From Ectopseudomonas composti (GTDB lineage Bacteria > Pseudomonadota > Gammaproteobacteria > Pseudomonadales > Pseudomonadaceae), in NCBI GenBank assembly GCA_946886245.1, contig CAMPIF010000349.1:1-5246 (forward strand): a stretch of 5,246 nucleotides of DNA, read 5' to 3'. Within the stretch, counting starts at the first letter, position 1. Each line of letters begins with the position of its first letter. A model generated the notes under the pieces. It ran no database searches. It was given only the letters and a program-made list of their open reading frames with translations, and was not told where the DNA came from. Position numbers and translations under genes: made by a program. This document shows, piece after piece, positions 1 through 5,246 of the stretch.

Positions 1-130
1 CCTCCAGGCTGCGCCCGGTGACGTAGGCGAGCTTGATCTCGGGATGAGCGGCGATGGTCTGATAAAGGCTCAGGCGATCTTCGGGATCGCCAGCGAGAAA
101 GGTTCCATCCAGGTCGGTAGCAAGTAGCAT
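1..130 (-). CDS. HAD-IIB hydrolase, sucrose-phosphatase-like, N-terminal fragment (partial)
   Basis: Only the first 43 codons are in the window; the gene runs off the left edge. The ATG at 128-130 is preceded by a good Shine-Dalgarno GGAGA (complement of 138-142) with a 7-base spacer, which fixes the start. The fragment begins MLLATDLDGTFLAG, the HAD motif I with nucleophile Asp6 and acid/base Asp8, and continues to LAYVTGRS at about residues 34-41, HAD motif II with Thr38. The close spacing of the two motifs (about 30 residues), the DLDGT form and the AYVTGRS string resemble cyanobacterial and plant sucrose-6-phosphate phosphatase and related sugar-phosphate phosphatases of subclass IIB. This suggests a cytoplasmic Mg-dependent phosphatase acting on a sugar phosphate. 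The substrate cannot be decided from 43 residues; other Cof-type HAD enzymes are possible. A partner glycosyltransferase, if any, would lie outside the window. Confidence 0.85.
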   Translation of the reverse strand, partial: MLLATDLDGTFLAGDPEDRLSLYQTIAAHPEIKLAYVTGRSLE

Positions 131-245
131 CGTTGTTTCTCCAGAAGTGGCCGGTACGGCTCGGCGCGAATGCGAGCGGCCGACGGGCCGGGTTTCTGGC
201 TGCTTGGGGTAGGCTCGCGGCCTTGCCGAAACAGCCATCCTTCAA

Positions 246-267
246 CAGGCTGTTTTGCAACAGCCTG
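246..267 (-). terminator. Perfect 9-bp hairpin after the transporter gene, possible weak terminator
   Basis: CAGGCTGTT (246-254) and AACAGCCTG (259-267) form a perfect 9-bp stem with a 4-base loop, starting 8 bases beyond the stop codon of the transporter gene as read on the minus strand. The bases after the stem on that strand are TTGAAGG, so the U-tract is only two bases long and Rho-independent termination is uncertain. A further AACAGCC at 230-236 can pair with the same GGCTGTT (248-254), giving an alternative fold. It may instead be a small dispersed repeat; that cannot be told from one copy. Confidence 0.45.
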
Positions 268-275
268 CCAGGTGT

Positions 276-1538
276 TCAGGAGGCGTTGGGGGAAGGTTCC
301 TCCGTGGCTTCGTGGTCTTGTGGCGGTGCATCGGGCATCAGCTCCAGCACCGTGGGGCTGGTGCGCAGCATGGGTACGAAGTGCGCGGCGTCGCCGCTGA
401 CCAGATCGCTGACATGGCGCAGCCGGTAAAAGGTGTAGGCGGCCAGCAGGCCGAGGGTACTGGCGAAGTACAGCGGCAGTGCGCTGGCGCCCAGTTGTTC
501 CATCAGCACGCCGGCCAGCAGCGGCCCGCACACCGAGCCGATGCCGTTGACCATCAGCAGGCTGGCGGAGCCGGAAAGGATCTCGTCGCTGTGCAACTGG
601 TCGATCAGTTGCGCCACGGCGATGGGGTAGATGGCGAAGGCCAGGCCGCCCCAGATGAAGATGGCGCCGAGCAGCAGCGGGCCGGCCGGCAGCAGGCTCA
701 TGATCAGCGCCAGGGCGACTGCCAGTATCACCACCCAGAGCAGCACCTGGCGCCGGTCGTGGCGATCGGAGTAGATACCGATGGGCCATTGCAGCAGGGC
801 GCCCCCGAGAATGGTGGCGGTCATCAGCAGGCCGACGCCGGACGTATCGAAGCCGGCCAGGCTCGCGTAGACCGGCGCCATGCCCCAGAAGGCGCCGAGT
901 GCCAGCCCGGACAAGCCCGCCGCGACGATGGCCAGCGGCGCGATGGTCCACAGCTGGCGCAGGTTGCTCGGCGGTGTCTCGGGCAGGCTCGGCTGTGCCT
1001 GGCGGGTGAGGGTAATGGGCATCAACGCGGCGCTGATGAGGATGGCGGCGAGGGCGAACAGGGTGAACTGCACCGGGTCGGCCAGGTGCAGCAACTGCTG
1101 GGCCAGCGCCAGGGCACCGAGGTTGACCGCCATGTACACGGCGAATACCTGGCCGCGTTTTTCGTTGGGTGCCTGGGCGTTGAGCCAACTCTCGATGACC
1201 ATGTACAGCGTCACCAGCCCCAGGCCGTAGAGCACGCGCAGCAGCAACCAGACCCAGGGATCGATCAGCAGCAGATGGAGCAGGGCGGCGATGGCGGCCA
1301 GCGCGGCACAACAGGCGAACGCGCGAATGTGCCCGATACGTTTGACCAGCGGAGTCGCCAGCCAGGTACCGAGGAGGAACCCGACGAAGTACCCGGACAT
1401 GATCAGTCCGAGCATCGTGGTGGAGTAGCCTTCGGCGACGCCACGCAGGGTCAGTAGGGTGTTGAGCAGACCATTGCCAAGCAGGAGTAACGCGACCCCG
1501 CTCAGCAACGAACTGATGGGGGCAATCAGGGACCACAT
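276..1538 (-). CDS. Major facilitator superfamily transporter, YcaD-like
   Basis: This encodes a 420-residue inner-membrane protein with about twelve hydrophobic segments (roughly residues 4-26, 40-62, 70-92, 94-116, 132-153, 157-176, 197-219, 233-255, 264-286, 287-310, 325-345 and 352-372) and a hydrophilic loop at about 177-195 between the two six-helix halves, as in MFS secondary transporters. The second-half motif A is clear at 254-263 (GIYSDRHDRR); the first-half copy is degenerate (TPLVKRIGHIR, about 62-72). SGYFVGFLLGT, the VIESWLNA region and QWPIG resemble E. coli YcaD, whose substrate is not established, so none is proposed. The protein is longer than YcaD (about 380) because of a hydrophilic, acidic tail from about 375. 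The ATG at 1536-1538 starts at the first hydrophobic helix and has an AGGG site 8 bases upstream. The frame stays open another 40 codons upstream, but that segment is polar and AT-rich and begins at TTG. It is probably transcribed on its own from the upstream AT-rich gap. Confidence 0.9.
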   Translation of the reverse strand: MWSLIAPISSLLSGVALLLLGNGLLNTLLTLRGVAEGYSTTMLGLIMSGYFVGFLLGTWLATPLVKRIGHIRAFACCAALAAIAALLHLLLIDPWVWLLLRVLYGLGLVTLYMVIESWLNAQAPNEKRGQVFAVYMAVNLGALALAQQLLHLADPVQFTLFALAAILISAALMPITLTRQAQPSLPETPPSNLRQLWTIAPLAIVAAGLSGLALGAFWGMAPVYASLAGFDTSGVGLLMTATILGGALLQWPIGIYSDRHDRRQVLLWVVILAVALALIMSLLPAGPLLLGAIFIWGGLAFAIYPIAVAQLIDQLHSDEILSGSASLLMVNGIGSVCGPLLAGVLMEQLGASALPLYFASTLGLLAAYTFYRLRHVSDLVSGDAAHFVPMLRTSPTVLELMPDAPPQDHEATEEPSPNAS

Positions 1539-1546
1539 GCGAACTA

Positions 1547-1554
1547 CCCTAGGG
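1547..1554 (-). promoter_or_regulatory. Palindrome CCCTAGGG holding the transporter Shine-Dalgarno
   Basis: The 8-base perfect palindrome CCCTAGGG lies just before the transporter gene. Its AGGG half on the minus strand (1547-1550) sits 8 bases before the ATG and is the only plausible Shine-Dalgarno there. CTAG is generally rare in enterobacterial and pseudomonad DNA. The site is too short to call an operator with confidence. Confidence 0.4.
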
Positions 1555-1590
1555 AACTGTGCCCCTGATGGCAAGCATGAAGCACGCCAT

Positions 1591-1650
1591 GTTTTTTGTG
1601 TTTCGTTTATATCTGTTTGATTTTTAAAGGTTATTTTTACTGATAAACGG
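1591..1650 (-). promoter_or_regulatory. AT-rich island, likely promoter region of the transporter gene
   Basis: Direct counting gives 15 G or C in these 60 bases (25% GC), in a window that is otherwise strongly GC-rich. It occupies the 145-base gap between the DUF2254 stop and the transporter start. On the minus strand it is A-rich, with TATAAA in the middle and a weak candidate pair TTGCAC / AATAAC spaced by 17 bases starting just upstream. No pair is close to the sigma-70 consensus, so the exact promoter is not assigned. A-rich DNA of this sort is typical of UP elements and of MvaT/H-NS-type binding regions. Confidence 0.45.
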
Positions 1651-1683
1651 TCGTGCAATTTTCCTGCGGCGCGTTTCGCCCCA

Positions 1684-3027
1684 TCATGGTGCCTCGTTCG
1701 CGATTTGCAGAGGCATCAGCGGCTGCTCCGAGTCCTGCAACGTGCGGTTGATGCGAGTGATGAAATCGTTGATTTCCTCGCGCTCCAGGCGTTCGGTCAG
1801 ATGGCGCTCGGCGCTATCGCGCACGCTGCGTGCGTGGCGCAGCAGGTCGGCGCGTTGCCGCGTGCTGGCGGGGCGATGCAGCAGGTTCTTGAAGGCCTGC
1901 AGCAGGCTGACCAGTACGCTGACATCCGCCGCACCGTAGGCGCGTATCGGCCCCAGCAGTTGCAGCAGCAACTGGTCCAGCGGCAGTTCCTGGTAGCACA
2001 GCCGTGGTGGCTCGTCAGGCAGGCTGGCGAAATCTCGCTCGGACAACGCCAGGCGCCGACTCAGCAGCACGCTGAGCAGATCCACCGTCTTGATCGCCGT
2101 GCCGGGATCGTTGATGCCGGGGCTCAGCGCCTTCACGGCGATTTCCGACATCTGCCGGCAACCGAAGAGGTAATGGGTGCTGGCGTACTCTTCGATGAAG
2201 AAGTCGAAGCAGTCGAGCAGTTGCTGGCAGACGGCCTCATCCAGCGGACGTTCCAGGCAAAACAGCGGATGCCCCTCGCTGACGAAGAAACCACGGTGGG
2301 CGAGTACCGTCATGCGTACCTGATGGCGACGCAGCAGCGTGTTGACCTCCTTGACGTTGAGTTCCTTGAAGTAGCCGTTGCGCTGCGCATTGACGGTGAC
2401 CCAGTCGCGGTCGTCCGGCCACTGTGGCGCGGCGGCGCGCGAGGCCGGGCCGCCACTGCAGGCATCGAGCTTTGCCAGGCTGGCGTTGTAGAGGTTGCTG
2501 AGGATGTGCTCGACCTGAATCGACTGCGAGATCGAACGGATGAAGTGCACGAACAGACCCAGGCAGGTGATGCCCAGCACCAGGGTGATCAGCACGCCGA
2601 GGCTCGGCACGCGGTCGCTGTTGCCCTGTTCGATGGTGGTGATCAGCAGCAGTGCGTAGAGGATGCTGCCGAGGTAGATGCCCAGGGTTTTCTGGTGGCC
2701 CTTGCTGCTGATCAATCCCGGAATCACCCGTGGCGAAAGTGATGCCGCAGCATTGTTGAGCACCACCATGACCATCGAGAAGCTGAACACCATCAGCGAC
2801 AGAATGCCGGCCACCAGGGTGCCGAGAATCAGCCTGGCGTTGTCGGCGTTGCGCACCAGGCCAAGGTCGAAGTGCCCCTTGAGCGCCACCATCCACGGCT
2901 GGTATTCGATGGCCATGGTCAGCAGGCACAGCAGGAAGAAGCCGATGGCGATCAGCGTCGGGTAGAAGGCCAGGCTGTGGATGATGCGCTGGTAGGCGCG
3001 AAACAGGATGTTGCTGGGTACGGCCAT
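1684..3027 (-). CDS. DUF2254-family membrane protein of unknown function
   Basis: This encodes a 447-residue protein with four predicted membrane helices in the N-terminal third (about residues 19-40, 66-90, 114-132 and 141-164) and a soluble domain of about 280 residues. Family signatures are VFSFSMVMVVLNNAAASLSP (80-99), HFIRSISQSIQ (161-171) and ALSPGINDPGTA (300-311). The stretch from GYFKELNV (218) to FFVSEGHPLF (247-256) resembles the family's conserved segment and has the look of a small beta-barrel turn, which is inference. No function is established for DUF2254, and no catalytic motif was recognised. The start chosen is ATG at 3025-3027, with a weak GGA 7 bases upstream. A GTG at 3058-3060 is in frame but has no Shine-Dalgarno and overlaps a TATAGT box. 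The gene sits alone between phhC and the transporter gene, with gaps of 84 and 145 bases, so no functional link to either is implied. Confidence 0.9.
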   Translation of the reverse strand: MAVPSNILFRAYQRIIHSLAFYPTLIAIGFFLLCLLTMAIEYQPWMVALKGHFDLGLVRNADNARLILGTLVAGILSLMVFSFSMVMVVLNNAAASLSPRVIPGLISSKGHQKTLGIYLGSILYALLLITTIEQGNSDRVPSLGVLITLVLGITCLGLFVHFIRSISQSIQVEHILSNLYNASLAKLDACSGGPASRAAAPQWPDDRDWVTVNAQRNGYFKELNVKEVNTLLRRHQVRMTVLAHRGFFVSEGHPLFCLERPLDEAVCQQLLDCFDFFIEEYASTHYLFGCRQMSEIAVKALSPGINDPGTAIKTVDLLSVLLSRRLALSERDFASLPDEPPRLCYQELPLDQLLLQLLGPIRAYGAADVSVLVSLLQAFKNLLHRPASTRQRADLLRHARSVRDSAERHLTERLEREEINDFITRINRTLQDSEQPLMPLQIANEAP

Positions 3028-3058
3028 TGGCGAATCCGTCGTGAATGGCGATGACCGC

Positions 3059-3064
3059 ACTATA
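3059..3064 (-). promoter_or_regulatory. Candidate -10 box (TATAGT) for the DUF2254 gene
   Basis: TATAGT on the minus strand matches the sigma-70 -10 consensus at five of six positions and lies 31 bases before the chosen ATG. No recognisable -35 hexamer is found 16-19 bases upstream, where the sequence is GC-rich hairpin DNA. If real, transcription would start near 3052, which would exclude the alternative GTG start at 3060. Confidence 0.3.
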
Positions 3065-3076
3065 GCCGTGAAGTGG

Positions 3077-3107
3077 GCAGGCGGCGGTCTTTGAGACTAC
3101 CGCCTGC
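3077..3107 (-). terminator. Hairpin after phhC, terminator-like but lacking a U-tract
   Basis: GCAGGCGG (3077-3084) pairs perfectly with CCGCCTGC (3100-3107). The stem continues, after one C-A mismatch and one G-T pair, through four more pairs to a 3-base loop at 3091-3093. It begins 4 bases beyond the phhC stop codon, the usual place for an operon-end structure. On the minus strand the following bases are CCACTTCACGG, with no run of T, so it may act as a 3' end stabiliser or Rho-assisted stop, not a classic intrinsic terminator. Confidence 0.55.
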
Positions 3108-3111
3108 GGAC

Positions 3112-4311
3112 TCAGTTCACGCAGACCCGGGCGATGGCGTCGGCCAACTGATCCAGTCGGCTGGCGTCCAGCCCGGCGACGTTGGCGCGGCCACTGCCGA
3201 CCATGTACAGGCTGAATTCCTCGCGCAGGCGTTGCACCTGCAGCGGCGACAGGCCGGTGTAGGAGAACATGCCGCGTTGCTCGGCTATGTGCGCGAAGCG
3301 TTCGCTCAGGCCATGCGGTGCCAGTGCCTCGACCAGGCCGCGACGCAGGCTGGCGACGCGCAGGCGCATGCTTTCCAGCTCGTCCAGCCACAGCGCCTTG
3401 AGTTCTTCGTCGCCGAGAATCTGCGCCACCACAGCGGCGCCATGAGCCGGCGGCGTCGACCACAGGTTGCGGGCAATGGACGCCAGCTGGCTGCGGATGT
3501 CGACGAGCTTTTCGGCGTCGCCGGCGCAGACGATCAGCGCGCCAGTACGCTCGCGGTAGAGGCCGAAGTTCTTCGAGCAGGAGCTGGTGATCAGCAGCTC
3601 CGGCAGTTCGGCGGCGAACAGGCGCACGGCCCAGGCGTCCTGCTCCAGGCCATCACCGAAGCCCTGGTAGGCGAAGTCGATCAGCGGCAGCAGTTCACGC
3701 GCCTTGACCACTTCCAGCACACGCTTGAAGTCGCGCGGGGTGAGGTCGAAGCCGGTGGGGTTGTGGCAGCAGGCATGCAACAGCACCACGTCGCCCTTGG
3801 GCAGGTGGGTGAGGGCGGCGATCATGGCCTCCACGTCGAGGCGATTGTCGGCGCCGACGTAGGGGTAGTGACCGACCTTGAGCCCGGCTTCGGCGAACAG
3901 GGTTTCATGGATCGGCCAGGTCGGATCGCTCAGCCAGATACCGCGCCCCGGCAGGCAATGGCGGATGAAATCACCCGCCAGGCGCAGGGCGCCGGTGCCG
4001 CCTGGCGTTTGCGTCGCGGCGGCACGCTGCTCGGCGAGCAGGGCCGAGTCAGCGCCCAGTACCAGCTGGCTGAGCAGCGTGCCGAACGCCGCGTCGCCGT
4101 GACCGCCGATGTAGGTCTTGGTTTGCTCGATATCGATCAGGCGCTGCTCGGCCAGCTTCACCGCACGTGGGATTGGCGTCAGGCCCTGAGCGTCCTTGTA
4201 GACGCCGACGCCGAGGTCCAGGCGCGCCGGGTTGCTGTCGAGGCGATAGGCCTCCATCAGGCTGAGGATGGGGTCGCCCGGCACGCGGGTGACCTGGGCG
4301 AAATGGCTCAC
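3112..4311 (-). CDS. phhC: Aromatic amino acid aminotransferase PhhC
   Basis: This encodes a 399-residue class I PLP-dependent aminotransferase of the AspC/TyrB type. In phenylalanine catabolism it transaminates tyrosine (and other aromatic amino acids) to the 2-oxo acid, with 2-oxoglutarate as the usual acceptor, in the cytoplasm. Visible active-site elements are the YIGGHGD loop (67-73), Trp132 in SDPTWP, HNPTG with Asn184, Asp212 in DFAYQG, the PLP lysine Lys247 in [14 protein letters not shown], Arg255, Arg281 ahead of PPAHG (equivalent to AspC Arg292), and Arg375 in SGRANVAGL for the substrate carboxylate. Length equals that of Pseudomonas PhhC as known. The start is GTG, chosen because it overlaps the phhB stop (GTGA), has GAGGG 6 bases upstream, and gives the expected N-terminus SHFAQV. 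The overlap suggests translational coupling with phhB. An aspartate or general aromatic aminotransferase would share these motifs, so the phhC name leans on context. Confidence 0.95.
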   Translation of the reverse strand: MSHFAQVTRVPGDPILSLMEAYRLDSNPARLDLGVGVYKDAQGLTPIPRAVKLAEQRLIDIEQTKTYIGGHGDAAFGTLLSQLVLGADSALLAEQRAAATQTPGGTGALRLAGDFIRHCLPGRGIWLSDPTWPIHETLFAEAGLKVGHYPYVGADNRLDVEAMIAALTHLPKGDVVLLHACCHNPTGFDLTPRDFKRVLEVVKARELLPLIDFAYQGFGDGLEQDAWAVRLFAAELPELLITSSCSKNFGLYRERTGALIVCAGDAEKLVDIRSQLASIARNLWSTPPAHGAAVVAQILGDEELKALWLDELESMRLRVASLRRGLVEALAPHGLSERFAHIAEQRGMFSYTGLSPLQVQRLREEFSLYMVGSGRANVAGLDASRLDQLADAIARVCVN

Positions 4312-4661
4312 TTGCGGCCCTCGGCGCTGGCAGCCAGCACATCGGTGCGTGCGGCCATGATGAAGTCGTTGCGGTGCAGGCCGCGCATTTCGTGGCTCCA
4401 CCAGGTGACGGTGACCTTGCCCCATTCGGTGAGCAGGGCCGGGTGGTGGCCGACTTCCTCGGCGATGGCGCCAACCGCGTTGGTGAAGGCCAGGGCGTGG
4501 CGGAAGTTCTTGAACAGGTACACGCGCTCCAGCTCCATGTGGTCGCCGCGTACCTCGATGTTCCAGTCGGGGATCTCGCGGATCAGCTCGGCCAGTTCTT
4601 CATCGGTCACTTTCGGCGCATCGGCGCGGCAGGCTTCGCATTGGGCTTGGGCAAGGGACAT
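4308..4661 (-). CDS. phhB: Pterin-4a-carbinolamine dehydratase PhhB
   Basis: This encodes a 117-residue cytoplasmic enzyme of the PCD/DCoH family. It dehydrates 4a-hydroxytetrahydropterin, released by PhhA, to quinonoid dihydropterin so that the cofactor can be reduced and reused. The family signature is complete: Glu69, the GHHP motif with His72, His73 and Pro74, [15 protein letters not shown] (76-90) with Trp80 and His90, and [12 protein letters not shown] (96-107) with Asp99. The N-terminal CEACRADAP (residues 8-16) with a CxxC pair is also present in the P. aeruginosa protein as remembered. The start is ATG at 4659-4661, with AGGAGA 5 bases upstream. An alternative start 15 codons further upstream would run into the REP repeat and is unlikely. 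The gene overlaps phhC by four bases and follows phhA after a 184-base gap. In P. aeruginosa, PhhB is also reported to be needed for phhA expression, which this sequence cannot test. Confidence 0.96.
   Translation of the reverse strand: MSLAQAQCEACRADAPKVTDEELAELIREIPDWNIEVRGDHMELERVYLFKNFRHALAFTNAVGAIAEEVGHHPALLTEWGKVTVTWWSHEMRGLHRNDFIMAARTDVLAASAEGRK
4318..4322 (-). promoter_or_regulatory. Ribosome binding site deciding the phhC GTG start
   Basis: GAGGG on the minus strand, inside the last codons of phhB, sits 6 bases before the GTG at 4309-4311. It supports GTG over the later in-frame ATG codon (residue 19 of the chosen protein) and suggests reinitiation by ribosomes finishing phhB. Confidence 0.7.
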
Positions 4662-4666
4662 GAGGC

Positions 4667-4672
4667 TCTCCT
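4667..4672 (-). promoter_or_regulatory. Ribosome binding site of phhB
   Basis: AGGAGA on the minus strand lies 5 bases before the phhB ATG. It decides the start against the frame's upstream extension and lies 8 bases beyond the edge of the REP pair, so a folded REP hairpin would sit just upstream of the ribosome footprint. Confidence 0.75.
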
Positions 4673-4680
4673 GATTATTC

Positions 4681-4740
4681 GTAGCCCGGATGAAATCCGG
4701 GGCCATGTCTGTGAACGATCCCGGATTGCATCCGGGCTAC
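4681..4740. repeat. REPIN: two inverted REP sequences between phhA and phhB
   Basis: The 60 bases begin with GTAG and end with CTAC. The left REP (4681-4702) is GTAG followed by a 7-bp hairpin, CCCGGAT (4685-4691), loop GAA, ATCCGGG (4695-4701). The right REP (4719-4740) is the same unit on the opposite strand, CCCGGAT (4720-4726), ATCCGGG (4730-4736), then CTAC. The two 22-base units differ at only two positions, one in the loop and the terminal base. They are separated by a 16-base spacer (4703-4718) and can pair as one long cruciform. A GTAG head with an adjacent hairpin is the known hallmark of REP sequences mobilised by RAYT (TnpA-REP) transposases; no RAYT gene is in the window. Confidence 0.9.
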
Positions 4741-4845
4741 TCATCTGAGGTGTTCGACGCAGTAAAGGCACGAAGCGTTTCCTGTGCAGGATAAAGGCTG
4801 CGTGAGCCGCTGCCCGCTCGCATAAACGGGCGAGGGGCTAAAAGG

Positions 4846-5246
4846 CTACGCCGCTTTCGGCGGAAATTTCGGCGCGTGCAAGCCCAGGGCCATGGCCTGA
4901 TGCACCAGCGCCATGATGTCTTCCTGAGCCAGCTCGAACAGGCGCTTGAGCTCGGGCAGGACGAAGTACACCGGCTGCAGGATATCGATGCGATACGGTG
5001 TGCGCATCGCCTCCAGCGCATCGAACGCCTGGTGCTCGGGGGCGTCGGACAGGGCGTAGAGGGTTTCCTTCGGCGACGAGAGGATGCCGCCGCCGTAGAT
5101 GCGCCTGCCGGCCGGGGTGTCGAGCAGGCCGAACTCGATGGTCAGCCAGTACAGCCGCGCCAGGTAGACACGCTGCTCTTTCGTGGCCTGGAGGCCGAGC
5201 TTGCCGTAGGTGTGGGTGAATTCGGCGAACCAGGGGTTGGTCAGCA
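4846..5246 (-). CDS. phhA: Phenylalanine 4-monooxygenase PhhA, C-terminal half (partial)
   Basis: Translating the minus strand from the right edge (first two bases are the end of a codon) gives 132 residues starting LTNPWFAEFTHTYGKLGL and ending FPPKAA before TAG at 4846-4848. This is the C-terminal half of the pterin-dependent aromatic amino acid hydroxylase family, which converts phenylalanine, tetrahydropterin and O2 to tyrosine and 4a-hydroxypterin. The visible residue 37 in LYWLTIEFGL is the conserved iron-ligand glutamate. IYGGGILSSPKET (55-67) and the MRTPYRIDILQPVYFVLP segment (83-100) are also family-typical. The two iron-ligand histidines (HEIFGH) lie just upstream of the visible part. 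Compared with the roughly 262-residue Pseudomonas protein, about 130 residues are missing at the window edge, with no sign of a break in the visible part. It is probably the first gene of phhABC; its promoter is not visible. Confidence 0.97.
   Translation of the reverse strand, partial: LTNPWFAEFTHTYGKLGLQATKEQRVYLARLYWLTIEFGLLDTPAGRRIYGGGILSSPKETLYALSDAPEHQAFDALEAMRTPYRIDILQPVYFVLPELKRLFELAQEDIMALVHQAMALGLHAPKFPPKAA
4849..4862 (-). other. Small hairpin at the 3' end of phhA
   Basis: CGCCG (4849-4853) and CGGCG (4858-4862) form a 5-bp stem with a 4-base loop inside the last codons of phhA, directly before the stop. On the minus strand it is followed by TAGCCTTTTAGCC, which has only a four-base T run after five other bases. 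It could be a weak terminator or attenuator between phhA and phhB, or simply a result of alanine and proline codons. Confidence 0.25.

Noticed and set aside
177..190. CGGCC-GACG-GGCCG inverted repeat upstream of the HAD gene
   Set aside because: Five-base GC-only arms are common in this composition, and nothing nearby supports a function.
255..1457. Long open frame on the plus strand antisense to the transporter gene
   Set aside because: Its translation is rich in Gln, Gly, Asp and Arg without hydrophobic core, with no family motif; it mirrors third-position GC bias of the real gene.
1549..1590. 13-codon upstream open frame before the transporter (MACFMLAIRGTVP)
   Set aside because: It has no Shine-Dalgarno and no repeated or regulatory codons; short frames of this length are expected by chance.
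1539..1658. 40-residue N-terminal extension of the transporter to a TTG codon
   Set aside because: It is polar, lies in the AT-rich gap, its AGGA is only 3 bases from the TTG, and the ATG at 1538 aligns with the first transmembrane helix.
1705..2742. 345-codon open frame on the plus strand opposite the DUF2254 gene
   Set aside because: The opposite strand has family signatures and membrane helices; this frame has none.
3073..4674. 533-codon open frame on the plus strand across phhC and phhB
   Set aside because: It is antisense to two clearly recognised genes, and its low-complexity Gln/Ala/Gly-rich composition is typical of shadow frames in GC-rich DNA.
4812..4836. Possible H-type pseudoknot from CTCG/CGAG and GCCCG/CGGGC pairs
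   Set aside because: The two stems have no connecting loop bases, so they cannot form together; they are at most alternative short hairpins.
4737..5021. 94-codon minus-strand frame overlapping the end of phhA
   Set aside because: It is Arg/Ser-rich and out of frame with the clearly conserved phhA reading frame.

Overview
The window looks like a chromosomal segment of a Pseudomonas-type gammaproteobacterium. This rests on the high GC content, on PhhA, PhhB and PhhC proteins that read as close Pseudomonas relatives, and on a GTAG-headed REP repeat pair of the kind found in that genus. All five recognisable protein genes, and a sixth at the edge, lie on the minus strand. The natural reading order is therefore from the right end to the left. 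No RNA gene, insertion sequence, CRISPR array or phage gene was seen.

Right part (about 3112 to 5246): the phenylalanine catabolism genes phhA, phhB and phhC. PhhA (only its C-terminal half is inside the window) hydroxylates phenylalanine to tyrosine with a pterin cofactor. PhhB dehydrates the pterin-4a-carbinolamine formed in that reaction so the cofactor can be recycled. PhhC is an aromatic aminotransferase that passes tyrosine on to 4-hydroxyphenylpyruvate. phhB and phhC overlap by four bases (GTGA) and look translationally coupled. phhA is separated from phhB by 184 bases that contain a complete 60-base inverted REP pair (REPIN) ending 19 bases before the phhB start codon, plus smaller hairpins. 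The upstream promoter and any phhR regulator gene are outside the window.

Middle (1684 to 3027): a DUF2254-family membrane protein of unknown function, separated from phhC by a strong hairpin without a U-tract and preceded by a TATAGT element. Left part (276 to 1538): a 12-helix major facilitator transporter of the YcaD type, preceded by a strikingly AT-rich 60-base island. Far left (1 to 130): the first 43 codons of an HAD-superfamily phosphatase resembling sucrose-phosphate phosphatase, with a clear Shine-Dalgarno site and a 9-bp perfect hairpin between it and the transporter gene.

Nothing here forces the conclusion of a new biological system. The gene content is ordinary Pseudomonas core or near-core. 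The parts most worth a second look are the REPIN inside the phh operon, the AT-rich island before the transporter, and the uncharacterised DUF2254 protein.
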